From Oceanobacillus jordanicus (GTDB taxonomy: Bacteria > Bacillota > Bacilli > Bacillales > Amphibacillaceae), in contig NZ_JAIFZM010000013.1 in the NCBI RefSeq assembly GCF_022095695.1, positions 1 through 64,000 on the forward strand: DNA of 64,000 bases. Direction: 5' to 3'. Below are positions 50,824 through 59,402 of the stretch, piece by piece. Within the stretch, counting starts at the first letter, position 1; every line of letters starts with the position of its first letter. Below the pieces are notes generated by a model. The model was not told where the DNA came from. It was given only the letters and a program-made list of their open reading frames with translations, and ran no database searches. The position numbers and the translations under genes are program-made.

Positions 50824-52296
50824 CTAAGGTCTTTCCGCAATAATACGAACAAGTCTATCTTCCACGTCTTTAGCAGCTTCTTCATCAAGCACATTATTAA
50901 TCATAATAGAAAAAATATAATTCTCTCCTGACAGGGTCTGTAAATAACCAGATAGTGTAGTTACTCCAAAGATTGTTCCTGTTTTCGCTTCAACCTGGAC
51001 GTCTCCCAACCGATTCCTTAGTGTTCCACCAACCATCTTGCCTGTCTCTCCTGCTACTGGGAGTGCGTTCTTGAAGGCAGGAAACCATGGCTTATCCTGT
51101 GCGATAAAAAGTAGTTTACTAAGTTCGTTTGCTGGAATGAGATTGACATGGGAAATACCCGAACCATCTCTAATCAATAACGTACTGCGATTTAACCCAA
51201 GTTTTTCTAGCTCCTCCTGCATAACCTCAAGTCCTTTTTCCCAGCTTCCTTCCTTTTGTACATGCTTTCCTATTTCCTTTATGAGCACTTCCCCGTGCAC
51301 ATTGTTGCTCAGCTTCATAAACGGTACAAGCAATTCTTTTAATGGTATAGAACTGTGTTGAAAAAGCAAGGAACTTTCATTAGGTGCTTTGCCAAGCATC
51401 ACTTCCCCAGACCAAGTGATCCCTTTTGCTTTAAGTGCATCCTGAAAAAGGGCCATCGCATAGCTTGTCGGATCCCATACGGCCATATATTCTTTCACCG
51501 TTTCTGCCCCAGCTGGAACGGTGCCCGTAAGCGTGATTTCGTTTGACCCATGTTCTCGCTCCACTGTTAAATCCTCTTCCACTTTTTTGGAACTTGTCTC
51601 GGCTCGATTATGTATTGTTACATAGTTTGTGTTAGGTGACACGGTTATGATTGGCTTCTCCCCTGGCTCTGCACCGGCTGTTATGTGAAGCGTTACACTT
51701 CCCGCATCATAGTCCTCGTCAGGTGAGACAGTCAACGCCGAAATTTGTGCCCCGTAATGAAATGATTCGTCACTCCAAATTAAGTCAGGGGAAAGGCGTA
51801 CGTTATCATACCAAGTATCATCTCCAATAAGATCTCCCTTGATATGCGTCACTCCAAGTCCTTGAAGCTGCTCTGCAAAACGGGTAAAATCTTTAGGTGT
51901 CAATGTCGGATCTCCTTTTCCTATAAGGTAAAGGTTTCCTTCTAGCTTGGCTCCTTTTTTAGCTCCATCTGTTTTTATTTCGGTAGAAAAGGTGTAGTCT
52001 TCTCCAAGAACCTCTAAGGCTGCAGCTGCTGTTAAAAGTTTCATATTGGATGCAGGACGAAGCCTTGTATCTCCAAGGTTTTCATATAGAAGCTCGCCAG
52101 ATTTTGCATCCCGCACACTCATTCCAACTAATGCACCATTAAACATTGGTTCTGTTTCTAATTCGTTATCCAAACGCTGTTTCATTGTCCCCCGCTCCTC
52201 TATCGCATGTACTCTCATTTCTTCGGGCACTGAAGCAGCTAAGCAAAAGATGAGCAAGAGCATCCATACACGGCTGACATTTCTTTTTAACGTCAT
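50824..52296 (-). CDS. dacC: D-alanyl-D-alanine carboxypeptidase (PBP4a/DacC-like)
   Basis: 490 residues, almost the same length as B. subtilis DacC. A signal peptide comes first. The catalytic motifs are SNMK (Ser83, Lys86 in PASNMKLLTA), SNN (KLSNNVHGE) and KTG (EAKTGTIFG). The enzyme trims or cuts peptidoglycan stem peptides and cross-links outside the cell. A long insert between the first two motifs, typical of class C low-mass PBPs, is present. It is monocistronic. Confidence 0.93.
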   Translation of the reverse strand: MTLKRNVSRVWMLLLIFCLAASVPEEMRVHAIEERGTMKQRLDNELETEPMFNGALVGMSVRDAKSGELLYENLGDTRLRPASNMKLLTAAAALEVLGEDYTFSTEIKTDGAKKGAKLEGNLYLIGKGDPTLTPKDFTRFAEQLQGLGVTHIKGDLIGDDTWYDNVRLSPDLIWSDESFHYGAQISALTVSPDEDYDAGSVTLHITAGAEPGEKPIITVSPNTNYVTIHNRAETSSKKVEEDLTVEREHGSNEITLTGTVPAGAETVKEYMAVWDPTSYAMALFQDALKAKGITWSGEVMLGKAPNESSLLFQHSSIPLKELLVPFMKLSNNVHGEVLIKEIGKHVQKEGSWEKGLEVMQEELEKLGLNRSTLLIRDGSGISHVNLIPANELSKLLFIAQDKPWFPAFKNALPVAGETGKMVGGTLRNRLGDVQVEAKTGTIFGVTTLSGYLQTLSGENYIFSIMINNVLDEEAAKDVEDRLVRIIAERP

Positions 52297-52369
52297 GTAA
52301 GCACCTCTTACATTTTATTGATCAGGCCCTATTCAGTATTTCCACAAAATAAGAAGGAAATCCTTGTTA

Positions 52370-52494
52370 TTAGAAAAACTCGCATTCGCTCGTCTATTAA
52401 CGAACGCGTACGTTTTTCTTATACTTGGCACTTCAAAATTTTAACTACGTGGTGATTGCTTTCTAGCTGAAATTTTATAATTTCCTAACGTACG
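52370..52494. repeat. Dispersed repeat family A, copy 4
   Basis: About 125 bp and the closest relative of copy 3. It lies between dacC and the end of the yndJ operon, ending just past the yndJ stop codon. Confidence 0.82.
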
Positions 52495-52504
52495 AATAAA
52501 ATGT

Positions 52505-54106
52505 TTATCCTTTATTCTTATGAACAATCCGGTAGTTGATGGTTAAAAAAGGTATCGAGAAAATGCGCATCTTATGTGTCGCTCTCAAACTCCCTTCCTG
52601 TTCTTCACCTACCACAAATGTTTCCTCTAGAGGAAGCGTTAGTACCTGCCTGCCAACAGCCAAATAGATCCCTGCTTGTTGCGCGTTTTCTTGTTGTTTA
52701 CTTGTTAATTGCAGGTTTCCGTGCTTATTCTGCAATGCAAGGGTGCCAATCATAGTAGAGCCTGGAAGGGGTAGTGCAATATCCATGTAGGTTCTGTCCT
52801 CCCCTTCATGAAAAGAATAAATCGCGACAAATATTGTTTCCTCGTTCACCTTTCGCAGCCAGACACGTGGTTTTGTTCGTCCATCAACTGTTTCGCTAAT
52901 CCCGATAATCCTCCCCGTCATCTCTACTTCCTTAGAAGAGAAAGGAAGATTAAGCTGCCCAATCCGCTTACTAATATGTTGATAGATCCAAGCAAAGGGC
53001 TTAAACCATCCGTGCCATTTCACTTGCGAAAAAAGCCTGTAATCATTGGTGTTTTCATAGAAATCAATCACCGATTTTGATAGACTCTCTCTTTCAATTT
53101 GCGGCTCGTAGATGTGCATGGAATCAACTAGCCCATTGTATGTATGCTCTACTTGTATAGTAGCTAGCACTTTTTCTCCGATAACCCGCTTTCCTCTTAT
53201 GCGACTGACAGGGAATGATCGGTGCATCGCTTTTGGGCGAGGGCAGTTTATCATCCAGCCAATTAGCCCAACCATAGCAAATACGACTCCATTCATTACA
53301 CCATGGAACCTGAGCATAAAGTCAATGCTTACATAAAACACACCTGTCATATTACCAAAGGCGTAGCATAGGGAGAACAAAATGGATATTCCCAACGCAG
53401 AAAAGGACAGCCGAATGAGCCATGCTTGTATCGAGCGGGAAAAGCTAGTTTTCCATGCTAAGGTGATCAAGCTGTAGATCCCTATCATATAAAGCATTAC
53501 ACCAAGTAACTCTAGTACAACCGCATACGAAATACCAACTGCTACAAGAATGGGTGCCAATAAGATAGCTATACCAGCCATTTTATAAAAACGGTTTTGG
53601 TTTAGTCTTCCTAAAAACCCTGCAAAAACCGGTAACAAGAAGGAAGCATAATGAAAATGGATGCCTGTTAACCAGGTTAAAATAGGAGAAAACCCAGTAT
53701 CTAGCTGTACGACACTAGCGAAATACCAAGCCCCTCCAATTGCAAGGTACATGCAACCTATATCAATCATAAATTCTTCAAACCTGGCAAACCCACGCTG
53801 TAATAGTCGCTTTGCCCCAAAGCAAGTCACAAGTATCGTAAAAGCTAGATAAAAAAGCGCAAGGACGATATCCCAAGGTGTGCGCTGTGTCATTTCAAGC
53901 AAGAAAACAGCAGTTAGTCCAAGAAGAGCTGCATACGGCAGGATACGAAAAAACCGTTGCTCCGCTTTACCTAACAAGTGGAGAGTTAGTGGCACAAATA
54001 CTAATTGGGCAATACTTAGCAATAAATAATACCATGGCCCAGTACCGAATAAAGTAAGAATTAAAAATAACCCAATCATGCCTATTGCTACTTTATTAAA
54101 TGTCAT
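52505..54106 (-). CDS. yndJ: YndJ-like integral membrane protein
   Basis: 533 residues from the ATG that overlaps the yndH stop by 11 bp; an upstream start would overlap yndH more deeply. About 10 membrane segments in the first 300 residues, then a soluble domain of about 230 residues. It matches B. subtilis YndJ in size and in being last in a yndG-yndH-yndJ operon. Function unknown. Confidence 0.85.
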   Translation of the reverse strand: MTFNKVAIGMIGLFLILTLFGTGPWYYLLLSIAQLVFVPLTLHLLGKAEQRFFRILPYAALLGLTAVFLLEMTQRTPWDIVLALFYLAFTILVTCFGAKRLLQRGFARFEEFMIDIGCMYLAIGGAWYFASVVQLDTGFSPILTWLTGIHFHYASFLLPVFAGFLGRLNQNRFYKMAGIAILLAPILVAVGISYAVVLELLGVMLYMIGIYSLITLAWKTSFSRSIQAWLIRLSFSALGISILFSLCYAFGNMTGVFYVSIDFMLRFHGVMNGVVFAMVGLIGWMINCPRPKAMHRSFPVSRIRGKRVIGEKVLATIQVEHTYNGLVDSMHIYEPQIERESLSKSVIDFYENTNDYRLFSQVKWHGWFKPFAWIYQHISKRIGQLNLPFSSKEVEMTGRIIGISETVDGRTKPRVWLRKVNEETIFVAIYSFHEGEDRTYMDIALPLPGSTMIGTLALQNKHGNLQLTSKQQENAQQAGIYLAVGRQVLTLPLEETFVVGEEQEGSLRATHKMRIFSIPFLTINYRIVHKNKG

Positions 54107-54710
54107 AATGGCGAAACGCTCCCTCATAGGCGAAAATGATCCCAATTAGCGGGTTTTTCACTTGTACGCTAATCGTGTACGCCTCCTTTTCTTCTATGTA
54201 TGCTTCTTTAACAGTTGCTTTCCCTTGAAAGATGCTTGGCAATGGAATCTCAACTGGACCAAGCAGCAAGTGCTGTCGCTTGGAAGTGATGGTGAGTGCT
54301 CCATGATCGACCGCCAGTTCCAGATCCGAATAAACAATGGGCGGTTCTCCCAGATAATCCTCGATAATAGCCTCCTTTGCATTAAAACGCATTAAGGCAT
54401 TGAAATAGCGTTGTTTTTCACCAAAGTAAAAAATACGCTCCCAGTGCACTTGGGCCTCCCCATCTCTTCCGGTGCCCGGTGTGTTTTTTAACGTAAAAGG
54501 TACCCCTTTTCCTCTCTCTGGAAAAAGTAATTTTCTTTTTACACCAAACAAACCAAGCGGCAGTAAGCCTTTTGGCACACCTTTTATTCGTTTCATGACA
54601 CCTCTTGCTTCAAATGGACGGTCTTGTAAATATGTATAGCGTTGTTGTAGTTTTGGGTGTAATTGGTAAAACGCTTGGCCTAATATTTGTTCGTAAATCG
54701 AGACGGTCAT
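54096..54710 (-). CDS. yndH: YndH-like DUF4166 protein
   Basis: 204 residues. The body resembles DUF4166 proteins, mixed alpha-beta with no membrane segment (FYQLHPKLQQRYTY start, AYTISVQVKNPLIGIIFAYEG end). It is the middle gene of yndG-yndH-yndJ; overlap with yndJ and a one-base gap to yndG indicate translational coupling. Function unknown. Confidence 0.83.
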   Translation of the reverse strand: MTVSIYEQILGQAFYQLHPKLQQRYTYLQDRPFEARGVMKRIKGVPKGLLPLGLFGVKRKLLFPERGKGVPFTLKNTPGTGRDGEAQVHWERIFYFGEKQRYFNALMRFNAKEAIIEDYLGEPPIVYSDLELAVDHGALTITSKRQHLLLGPVEIPLPSIFQGKATVKEAYIEEKEAYTISVQVKNPLIGIIFAYEGAFRHYDI

Positions 54711-54711
54711 G

Positions 54712-55623
54712 TTAAGCTCCTTGCTTTCTTTTACAGTTTTTTGCAGTTGGTACCCCTCGACTTGCCATCCAGCCGACCCAGGTTAAAACAAGCAATGCCA
54801 CGTTAAAGGTGAGGGCATTGAATGGCGCGGTAAGCTGCTCTGGAGCAGCAAAAATTGCTCCTACTGTTAGGAGTGGAAAAGCGATAAACTGCAGTCTGTA
54901 CAGCTGACGTTTCCTTCGGTAGAATAGCCAGCCTACCCCGAATAATACTTCCAATATCCCAATTATTATCACGAGTATGATCGCTGGTTGTGTATCTACT
55001 GGAGCCACCTTTTGTAGCATGGACAGTTCTGCTGGATGCTGGTTTATGATCTTTGGCACTAAACCATGATAAATCCAGACAAAAGCGAAGAGAATAGTAG
55101 TGATCCAGTGGGTAAAAAACCGTGTATACTGTGCCCATGGTTGTTCCCCTTTTTCGAGCCACCGCTTTACAACATCAAAACTAAGCGCTGTAGCCCAGCC
55201 GATTAACGGGCGAAATAGCAGGTTATCAAAAAGACCTCCAAGTTTTCCATACCGTGTTTCATAATTGTATTGGGTGAGGAAGATGACGGTGTTATCACTT
55301 TCTGGCTTGTACTTCCAATACCCTCTTCCTTCTCGAATGAGAGAGATTTTCTGATCCGTGCCAAAATGCAGTGAAGACGTTCTTGCATCGTCCTCTGCTT
55401 GATAGCTTCCCACACTTTCGCCCCAGCCTTTAATACGTAATCCAAACCCAATTTTGGTTTGATACGAAAATCGCTGAGGATTTCCTTCCTTTTTTGGTAA
55501 ATATGTAATGGAGGAAAATCGCAGGTCCCATTTTTCATGGAGGTCAGGGCGCTGGGTTGCCTCCCATAAAGATTCCATGTCTGTATGTATTGGTAATTCC
55601 ACATAGATTGGTTTTGGCTTCAT
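54712..55623 (-). CDS. yndG: YndG-like SRPBCC/DoxX-like membrane protein
   Basis: 303 residues from the ATG after GGGGAGG; a longer upstream frame is not used. The first 150 residues look like a START/SRPBCC-type lipid or ligand-binding fold (PIHTDMESLWEATQRPDLHEKWDLRF). About four membrane segments follow in the second half, DoxX-like (LFGVGWLFYRRKRQLYRLQFIAFPLL). It is the first gene of the yndGHJ operon. Confidence 0.83.
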   Translation of the reverse strand: MKPKPIYVELPIHTDMESLWEATQRPDLHEKWDLRFSSITYLPKKEGNPQRFSYQTKIGFGLRIKGWGESVGSYQAEDDARTSSLHFGTDQKISLIREGRGYWKYKPESDNTVIFLTQYNYETRYGKLGGLFDNLLFRPLIGWATALSFDVVKRWLEKGEQPWAQYTRFFTHWITTILFAFVWIYHGLVPKIINQHPAELSMLQKVAPVDTQPAIILVIIIGILEVLFGVGWLFYRRKRQLYRLQFIAFPLLTVGAIFAAPEQLTAPFNALTFNVALLVLTWVGWMASRGVPTAKNCKRKQGA

Positions 55624-55761
55624 TATACCTCCCCTTAGAAATATGTTTATTTCAAATATAACATAGATTCCGTTATCTTTTTTCCTGTTTTCAAAGCTGG
55701 CGGAATAAGTAAGGTTCCCACCACATGTTAGGGTACAAATCGAAGCTTTCATAAATTACCA

Positions 55762-55808
55762 TTGCTAAAACTAGGTCGATTGGCATATACTATTAGAACA
55801 AACGTTCT
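55762..55808 (+). promoter_or_regulatory. SOS promoter and LexA box of interrupted uvrX
   Basis: TTGCTA (55762), 18 bp, TATACT (55786) forms the promoter. GAACAAACGTTC (55796-55807) right after the -10 is a perfect LexA/DinR box (GAACN4GTTC). It precedes the uvrX remnant and would still be active. Confidence 0.83.
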
Positions 55809-55824
55809 GTAAGAGGTGAAAGAA

Positions 55825-55872
55825 ATGGACTACTCCAAATATGCTCGCAATGATGTGCTCTGTATTGATATG
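55825..55872 (+). pseudogene. uvrX: uvrX (Y-family DNA polymerase) 5' fragment
   Basis: Sixteen codons give MDYSKYARNDVLCIDM, the exact kind of N terminus seen in UvrX/YqjW polymerases, where it continues with KSFYAS. Here the sequence changes abruptly after GATATG to transposon DNA (TTCTGTTATTAT). A RBS AGAGGTGAAAG precedes the ATG. The rest of the gene is not in the window. The frame runs on to 56061, overlapping the first recombinase start, but this tail is not uvrX. Confidence 0.78.
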
Positions 55873-55904
55873 TTCTGTTATTATTATATAAACGATATAT
55901 TAAT

Positions 55905-55978
55905 AGTTTACAAATGTCAGCTAAAGATAGAGGTAGTAAGGTTGATGAGTATAGTGACAAGATTTGTTTTTGTAAACT
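55905..55978. repeat. Inverted repeat near the transposon left end
   Basis: AGTTTACAA at 55905-55913 and TTGTAAACT at 55970-55978 form a perfect 9 bp inverted pair, 56 bp apart. They lie between the junction and the first recombinase. They may be recombinase-binding arms or a control site. Confidence 0.55.
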
Positions 55979-56008
55979 ATTTACTTTCATCAATAAGGGG
56001 TGGATTTA

Positions 56009-57184
56009 TTGAAAAAAAATCAACATCGTTATGGTCTTTATGTAGAGATTGCCAAAGATAAAAATGAGTTAAGATACATGATCACTGATAATGGTATCCC
56101 TGTACAAGATGCCTGTCTTTGGTTGGACTTGATAAGTATTAATAGTTATTTAACGGGTGAGCGTTATGCCTACATTCTACTACGCTATTTTCGCTTTTTA
56201 AGAGCTAACAGAATGAATTACCGAGAAGTGGTTAATAAGAGGGTGGTAGAAGAATATATTAAAGATCTCCTCGGAATAGGTGAAAAGATTATTAATATAG
56301 AAGGACAGTTAACTTTTACTGCTTTAAGTACACATATCACAGTATTAAAGGCTTTTTACCACTGGTTAGAAGATGAACAAAAAGTATCAACAAATCCAGT
56401 ATTATTAGGAAGTAAAAGAGTTAAACAGGTTCCTTTAGTGAATACAAAGTTACTCTATGGCCAGATATGGCAATTTGATATTGAGGAAACCATTCTTTCA
56501 CGGGTTACATACAGAAGAAAAAGAAACCATCTTAAGTGGTACTCTGAAAAAGAAATATCAGCAATTCGAGATGAATTACCTACTTTAAGAGATGAAATCA
56601 TATTTGCCATCAGTGTAGAGACCGGTATGCGTATCGGAGAAATTCTAGGCCTAAAGCTTGATCATTTTGACCCTTTTGAACAAACACTAGTAATAGTTAA
56701 ACAAACAAACATTGAAAATCGTGCTCAAGCAAAAACAAATGAACGCACTCTACATATATACCAGTCGTTATCTGAAATGATCCAGGCCTATATTAGCACC
56801 GATAGACAAACAGCAGACTTATTTTATTCAAAATATTTGTTTTTAAATTCACAGGGACCACATAAAGGGCAGCCGCTTCGATCAAGAAATTTTTTGCGCA
56901 TTTTAAAAAACGCAGGCTATAGGGCTGGGTTGAAGAAAGAAGAATTACGAACTCACAGTGGACGAAGTACACGTGCACAACAGCTAGTAGAATTAATGAG
57001 GGAAAAACCTGAATTAGGTATTACAAAGACATTTATTGAAGAAGAACTAGGATGGAAAAGTGTGAAGAGCATTAAAACCTATGAAAAAGGTTATTCCTCG
57101 CGACAAAAAAGAAAAATTTTGGAGAGAATCTACCCCATTATTCTGGAGGGAAAAAACCATTCCCTAGAGGAAGGAGAAAACTAG
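56009..57184 (+). CDS. tnpA: Tyrosine recombinase 1 (TnpA-like)
   Basis: 391 residues from a TTG eight bases after AAGGGGTG; the tool-favoured GTG lies three codons earlier within that site. SAM-like N-terminal DNA-binding domain, then the catalytic domain: Arg in VETGMRIGEIL, H-SGR in LRTHSGRSTRAQ (HxxR), Trp in LGWKSVK and Tyr in KTYEKGY. The R-HxxR-W-Y set is complete. It resembles TnpA of Tn554 and the first recombinase of recombinase-trio elements. It is co-transcribed with the next three genes. Confidence 0.88.
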   Translation: MKKNQHRYGLYVEIAKDKNELRYMITDNGIPVQDACLWLDLISINSYLTGERYAYILLRYFRFLRANRMNYREVVNKRVVEEYIKDLLGIGEKIINIEGQLTFTALSTHITVLKAFYHWLEDEQKVSTNPVLLGSKRVKQVPLVNTKLLYGQIWQFDIEETILSRVTYRRKRNHLKWYSEKEISAIRDELPTLRDEIIFAISVETGMRIGEILGLKLDHFDPFEQTLVIVKQTNIENRAQAKTNERTLHIYQSLSEMIQAYISTDRQTADLFYSKYLFLNSQGPHKGQPLRSRNFLRILKNAGYRAGLKKEELRTHSGRSTRAQQLVELMREKPELGITKTFIEEELGWKSVKSIKTYEKGYSSRQKRKILERIYPIILEGKNHSLEEGEN

Positions 57185-57185
57185 A

Positions 57186-59402
57186 GTGATGATAGAACTC
57201 GTTAAAGAGGGATCTTTACGTTGCACAATTTTGCTTAATAATACTGAGATATCACTCCATTGGAAAAAGGGATTTCAGTTGCTGAAACAATATATTTCAG
57301 CCTTGGATGAAGCTCTAAGTATACAAGATATAGAAATCATATCTAGATTACCAGAAAAATTTGGTGAGAACACACCTCGAGTATTATATAAAATTTCAGA
57401 ACATTCATATTTTAATGATCGATTTGTAAATCTCTTCGTAAAGGTTGGTGAGAAATTCTTAGAAGAAGGAACTCATTTCACAAAAAGTGCTTTTTGCAAA
57501 TTTTTAAGCCCATACAGTAAAGAAACTAACTACTTGGGAGTATTACTTAGAGACAGTTCACCCTTTAATGATGGTATGAATCAGTTTAATAATGTTGTTA
57601 AATCAGTATTGACAAATGCACTAAATAAACGGTCTAGTAAAAAAATATATAAAATTTATAAAACCATTAAATTTGAACAGTTCTTTAAATTAGCCACTTG
57701 TGAATTGTCTAAAGAGTTTAAAGCTTACCTTAATCATTGCATGGATCTTTTGGCACATGAGGGAAGAACAGTAAGTTTTCATGCACTTCTAATCACTGCA
57801 ATACAGGTAAGAATTGAATTTCCCTGGTTAAATTTACAACAACAGGAATTCATCATAAATATCATAAAAGCTTGGCGAGACGCTAACGAGAAAAATAATC
57901 AACAACTTAGTATGGAGATTGGAGCTAATAATTGGACCATTCCTTATATCGATGTACAAACAACTCGAGTAATTAATATAGATTTTTCGAACCTCTACGA
58001 AATGAAACTTGAAGTACAACATTACTTACTTTATTGGTATGAGAATGGAGAATCACCTAAGGCTCTTTCCAGAAGGTACCACACATTATGTCGTGTAACG
58101 AATGCGATTAAAATTATCGGTGTAAAATATACTTCATTTCTTGATATAACATATGTTGAATCATTACAAATTCTCGATTGTCTTCAACTGATGAAAGCTA
58201 CCAATGGAAGAAGAAAATATAACATAAGCTCAATTAGTGATGCTTTTAGTGAACTAAGGATATTATTTGACTGGTTGAAAGAAAAAAGCAATCGATCCTC
58301 CCTTCGTAATCCGTTTCGACGTATTATATTTTCTAATGTTGACGGTTTTACCAAGAACAGTGTATATATTCCAGATGAGGTTGTAAAACAAATATCAGCT
58401 GTTATTCATGATTGCCCTGTTCACGTGCAAAGAACATGGCTTATCATGATGCATACAGGAATGAGGGCTGGAGACGTATTAAAACTTAAAAGTGATTGCT
58501 TAACATTCAATGAAAAGGAAAAACTTCACTATATAAATTTCATTCCGAGCAAAACTTTTAAACAACGCAGGAAATCAGGACTTGAAGATTACCACAGTGT
58601 CCCCCTCTTAAGTCAAGAAGTGGTTGATATAATTCAACTACAAATCATGGAGACGGAATTGTTACGTGTTACTGGGAAAACGCCATTTATTTTTGTGAAA
58701 TTAGCAAACAGTCGACGACACGACAAAGATATGACTATTACTGGGCACCAAGGAACTACGATTGCAAATTCTATCAATAGATGTATTAAACGACACAGTA
58801 TTAAGGATGTTAATGGTCATTATTGGCATTATACAAACCACCAGTGTAGAAAAACTTTAGCCGTTAAGCTTCTTACATCCGGCAGTTCAATAGCAGATGT
58901 CGGTGAAATCCTTGGTCATCAAAATGAAAATACAACTCGTCAATATTATCAAGATGTTGATGCACTTAAGATTGCAGAATTAGATCGTGAATTATTTGAA
59001 AAACTCTTTGATGACATTGATGAGGAAATTCGTAGAGCTTATACCACAACTGAATTTGAACAACTGAAGAAGGAAATTTTGACGGGTTCACGCGAAACTC
59101 CTGAAGGGCATGGTAGTTGCCTAAAGCATGTATCTTTTGGCCCTTGTCAGAAACGCTCATGTGTTGGTTGCTCTTTGCTTTTAACAGGCCCTCAAAAGTT
59201 ACCGATGTGGCGTAAACTCTATGTTGAGCAAAAAGCTTACCTGGAAGACATGATTCAAATAATGAAAAAACAAGGTATTCATAACTATGAGGTCTACCGA
59301 GATTATCAAGCTGAAAACCATTTACTTTCCTTGTATGCTGATACAATTAATAAAATAGAATCATTTATAAAAGAAAGGATGCCAAAGTATGACGAAAAAT
59401 AA
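57186..59402 (+). CDS. tnpB: Tyrosine recombinase 2 (TnpB-like)
   Basis: 738 residues, longer than the 630-residue TnpB of Tn554. The catalytic core is near residues 420-620: Arg in MHTGMRAGDVLKL, HQCRKT (HxxR), GH in ILGHQNEN and Tyr in TRQYYQDV. A C-terminal Cys-rich patch (SCLKHVSFGPCQKRSCVGCSLL) suggests zinc binding. It starts right after tnpA and overlaps the third recombinase by 14 bp. The GTG at 57186 suits AAGGAG better than the ATG three bases later. Confidence 0.88.
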   Translation: MMIELVKEGSLRCTILLNNTEISLHWKKGFQLLKQYISALDEALSIQDIEIISRLPEKFGENTPRVLYKISEHSYFNDRFVNLFVKVGEKFLEEGTHFTKSAFCKFLSPYSKETNYLGVLLRDSSPFNDGMNQFNNVVKSVLTNALNKRSSKKIYKIYKTIKFEQFFKLATCELSKEFKAYLNHCMDLLAHEGRTVSFHALLITAIQVRIEFPWLNLQQQEFIINIIKAWRDANEKNNQQLSMEIGANNWTIPYIDVQTTRVINIDFSNLYEMKLEVQHYLLYWYENGESPKALSRRYHTLCRVTNAIKIIGVKYTSFLDITYVESLQILDCLQLMKATNGRRKYNISSISDAFSELRILFDWLKEKSNRSSLRNPFRRIIFSNVDGFTKNSVYIPDEVVKQISAVIHDCPVHVQRTWLIMMHTGMRAGDVLKLKSDCLTFNEKEKLHYINFIPSKTFKQRRKSGLEDYHSVPLLSQEVVDIIQLQIMETELLRVTGKTPFIFVKLANSRRHDKDMTITGHQGTTIANSINRCIKRHSIKDVNGHYWHYTNHQCRKTLAVKLLTSGSSIADVGEILGHQNENTTRQYYQDVDALKIAELDRELFEKLFDDIDEEIRRAYTTTEFEQLKKEILTGSRETPEGHGSCLKHVSFGPCQKRSCVGCSLLLTGPQKLPMWRKLYVEQKAYLEDMIQIMKKQGIHNYEVYRDYQAENHLLSLYADTINKIESFIKERMPKYDEK

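Noticed and set aside
55816-56061. 81-codon frame beginning with the uvrX start
   Set aside because: Only the first 16 residues are uvrX. The rest comes from the transposon end and overlaps the first recombinase start, so it is not a gene.
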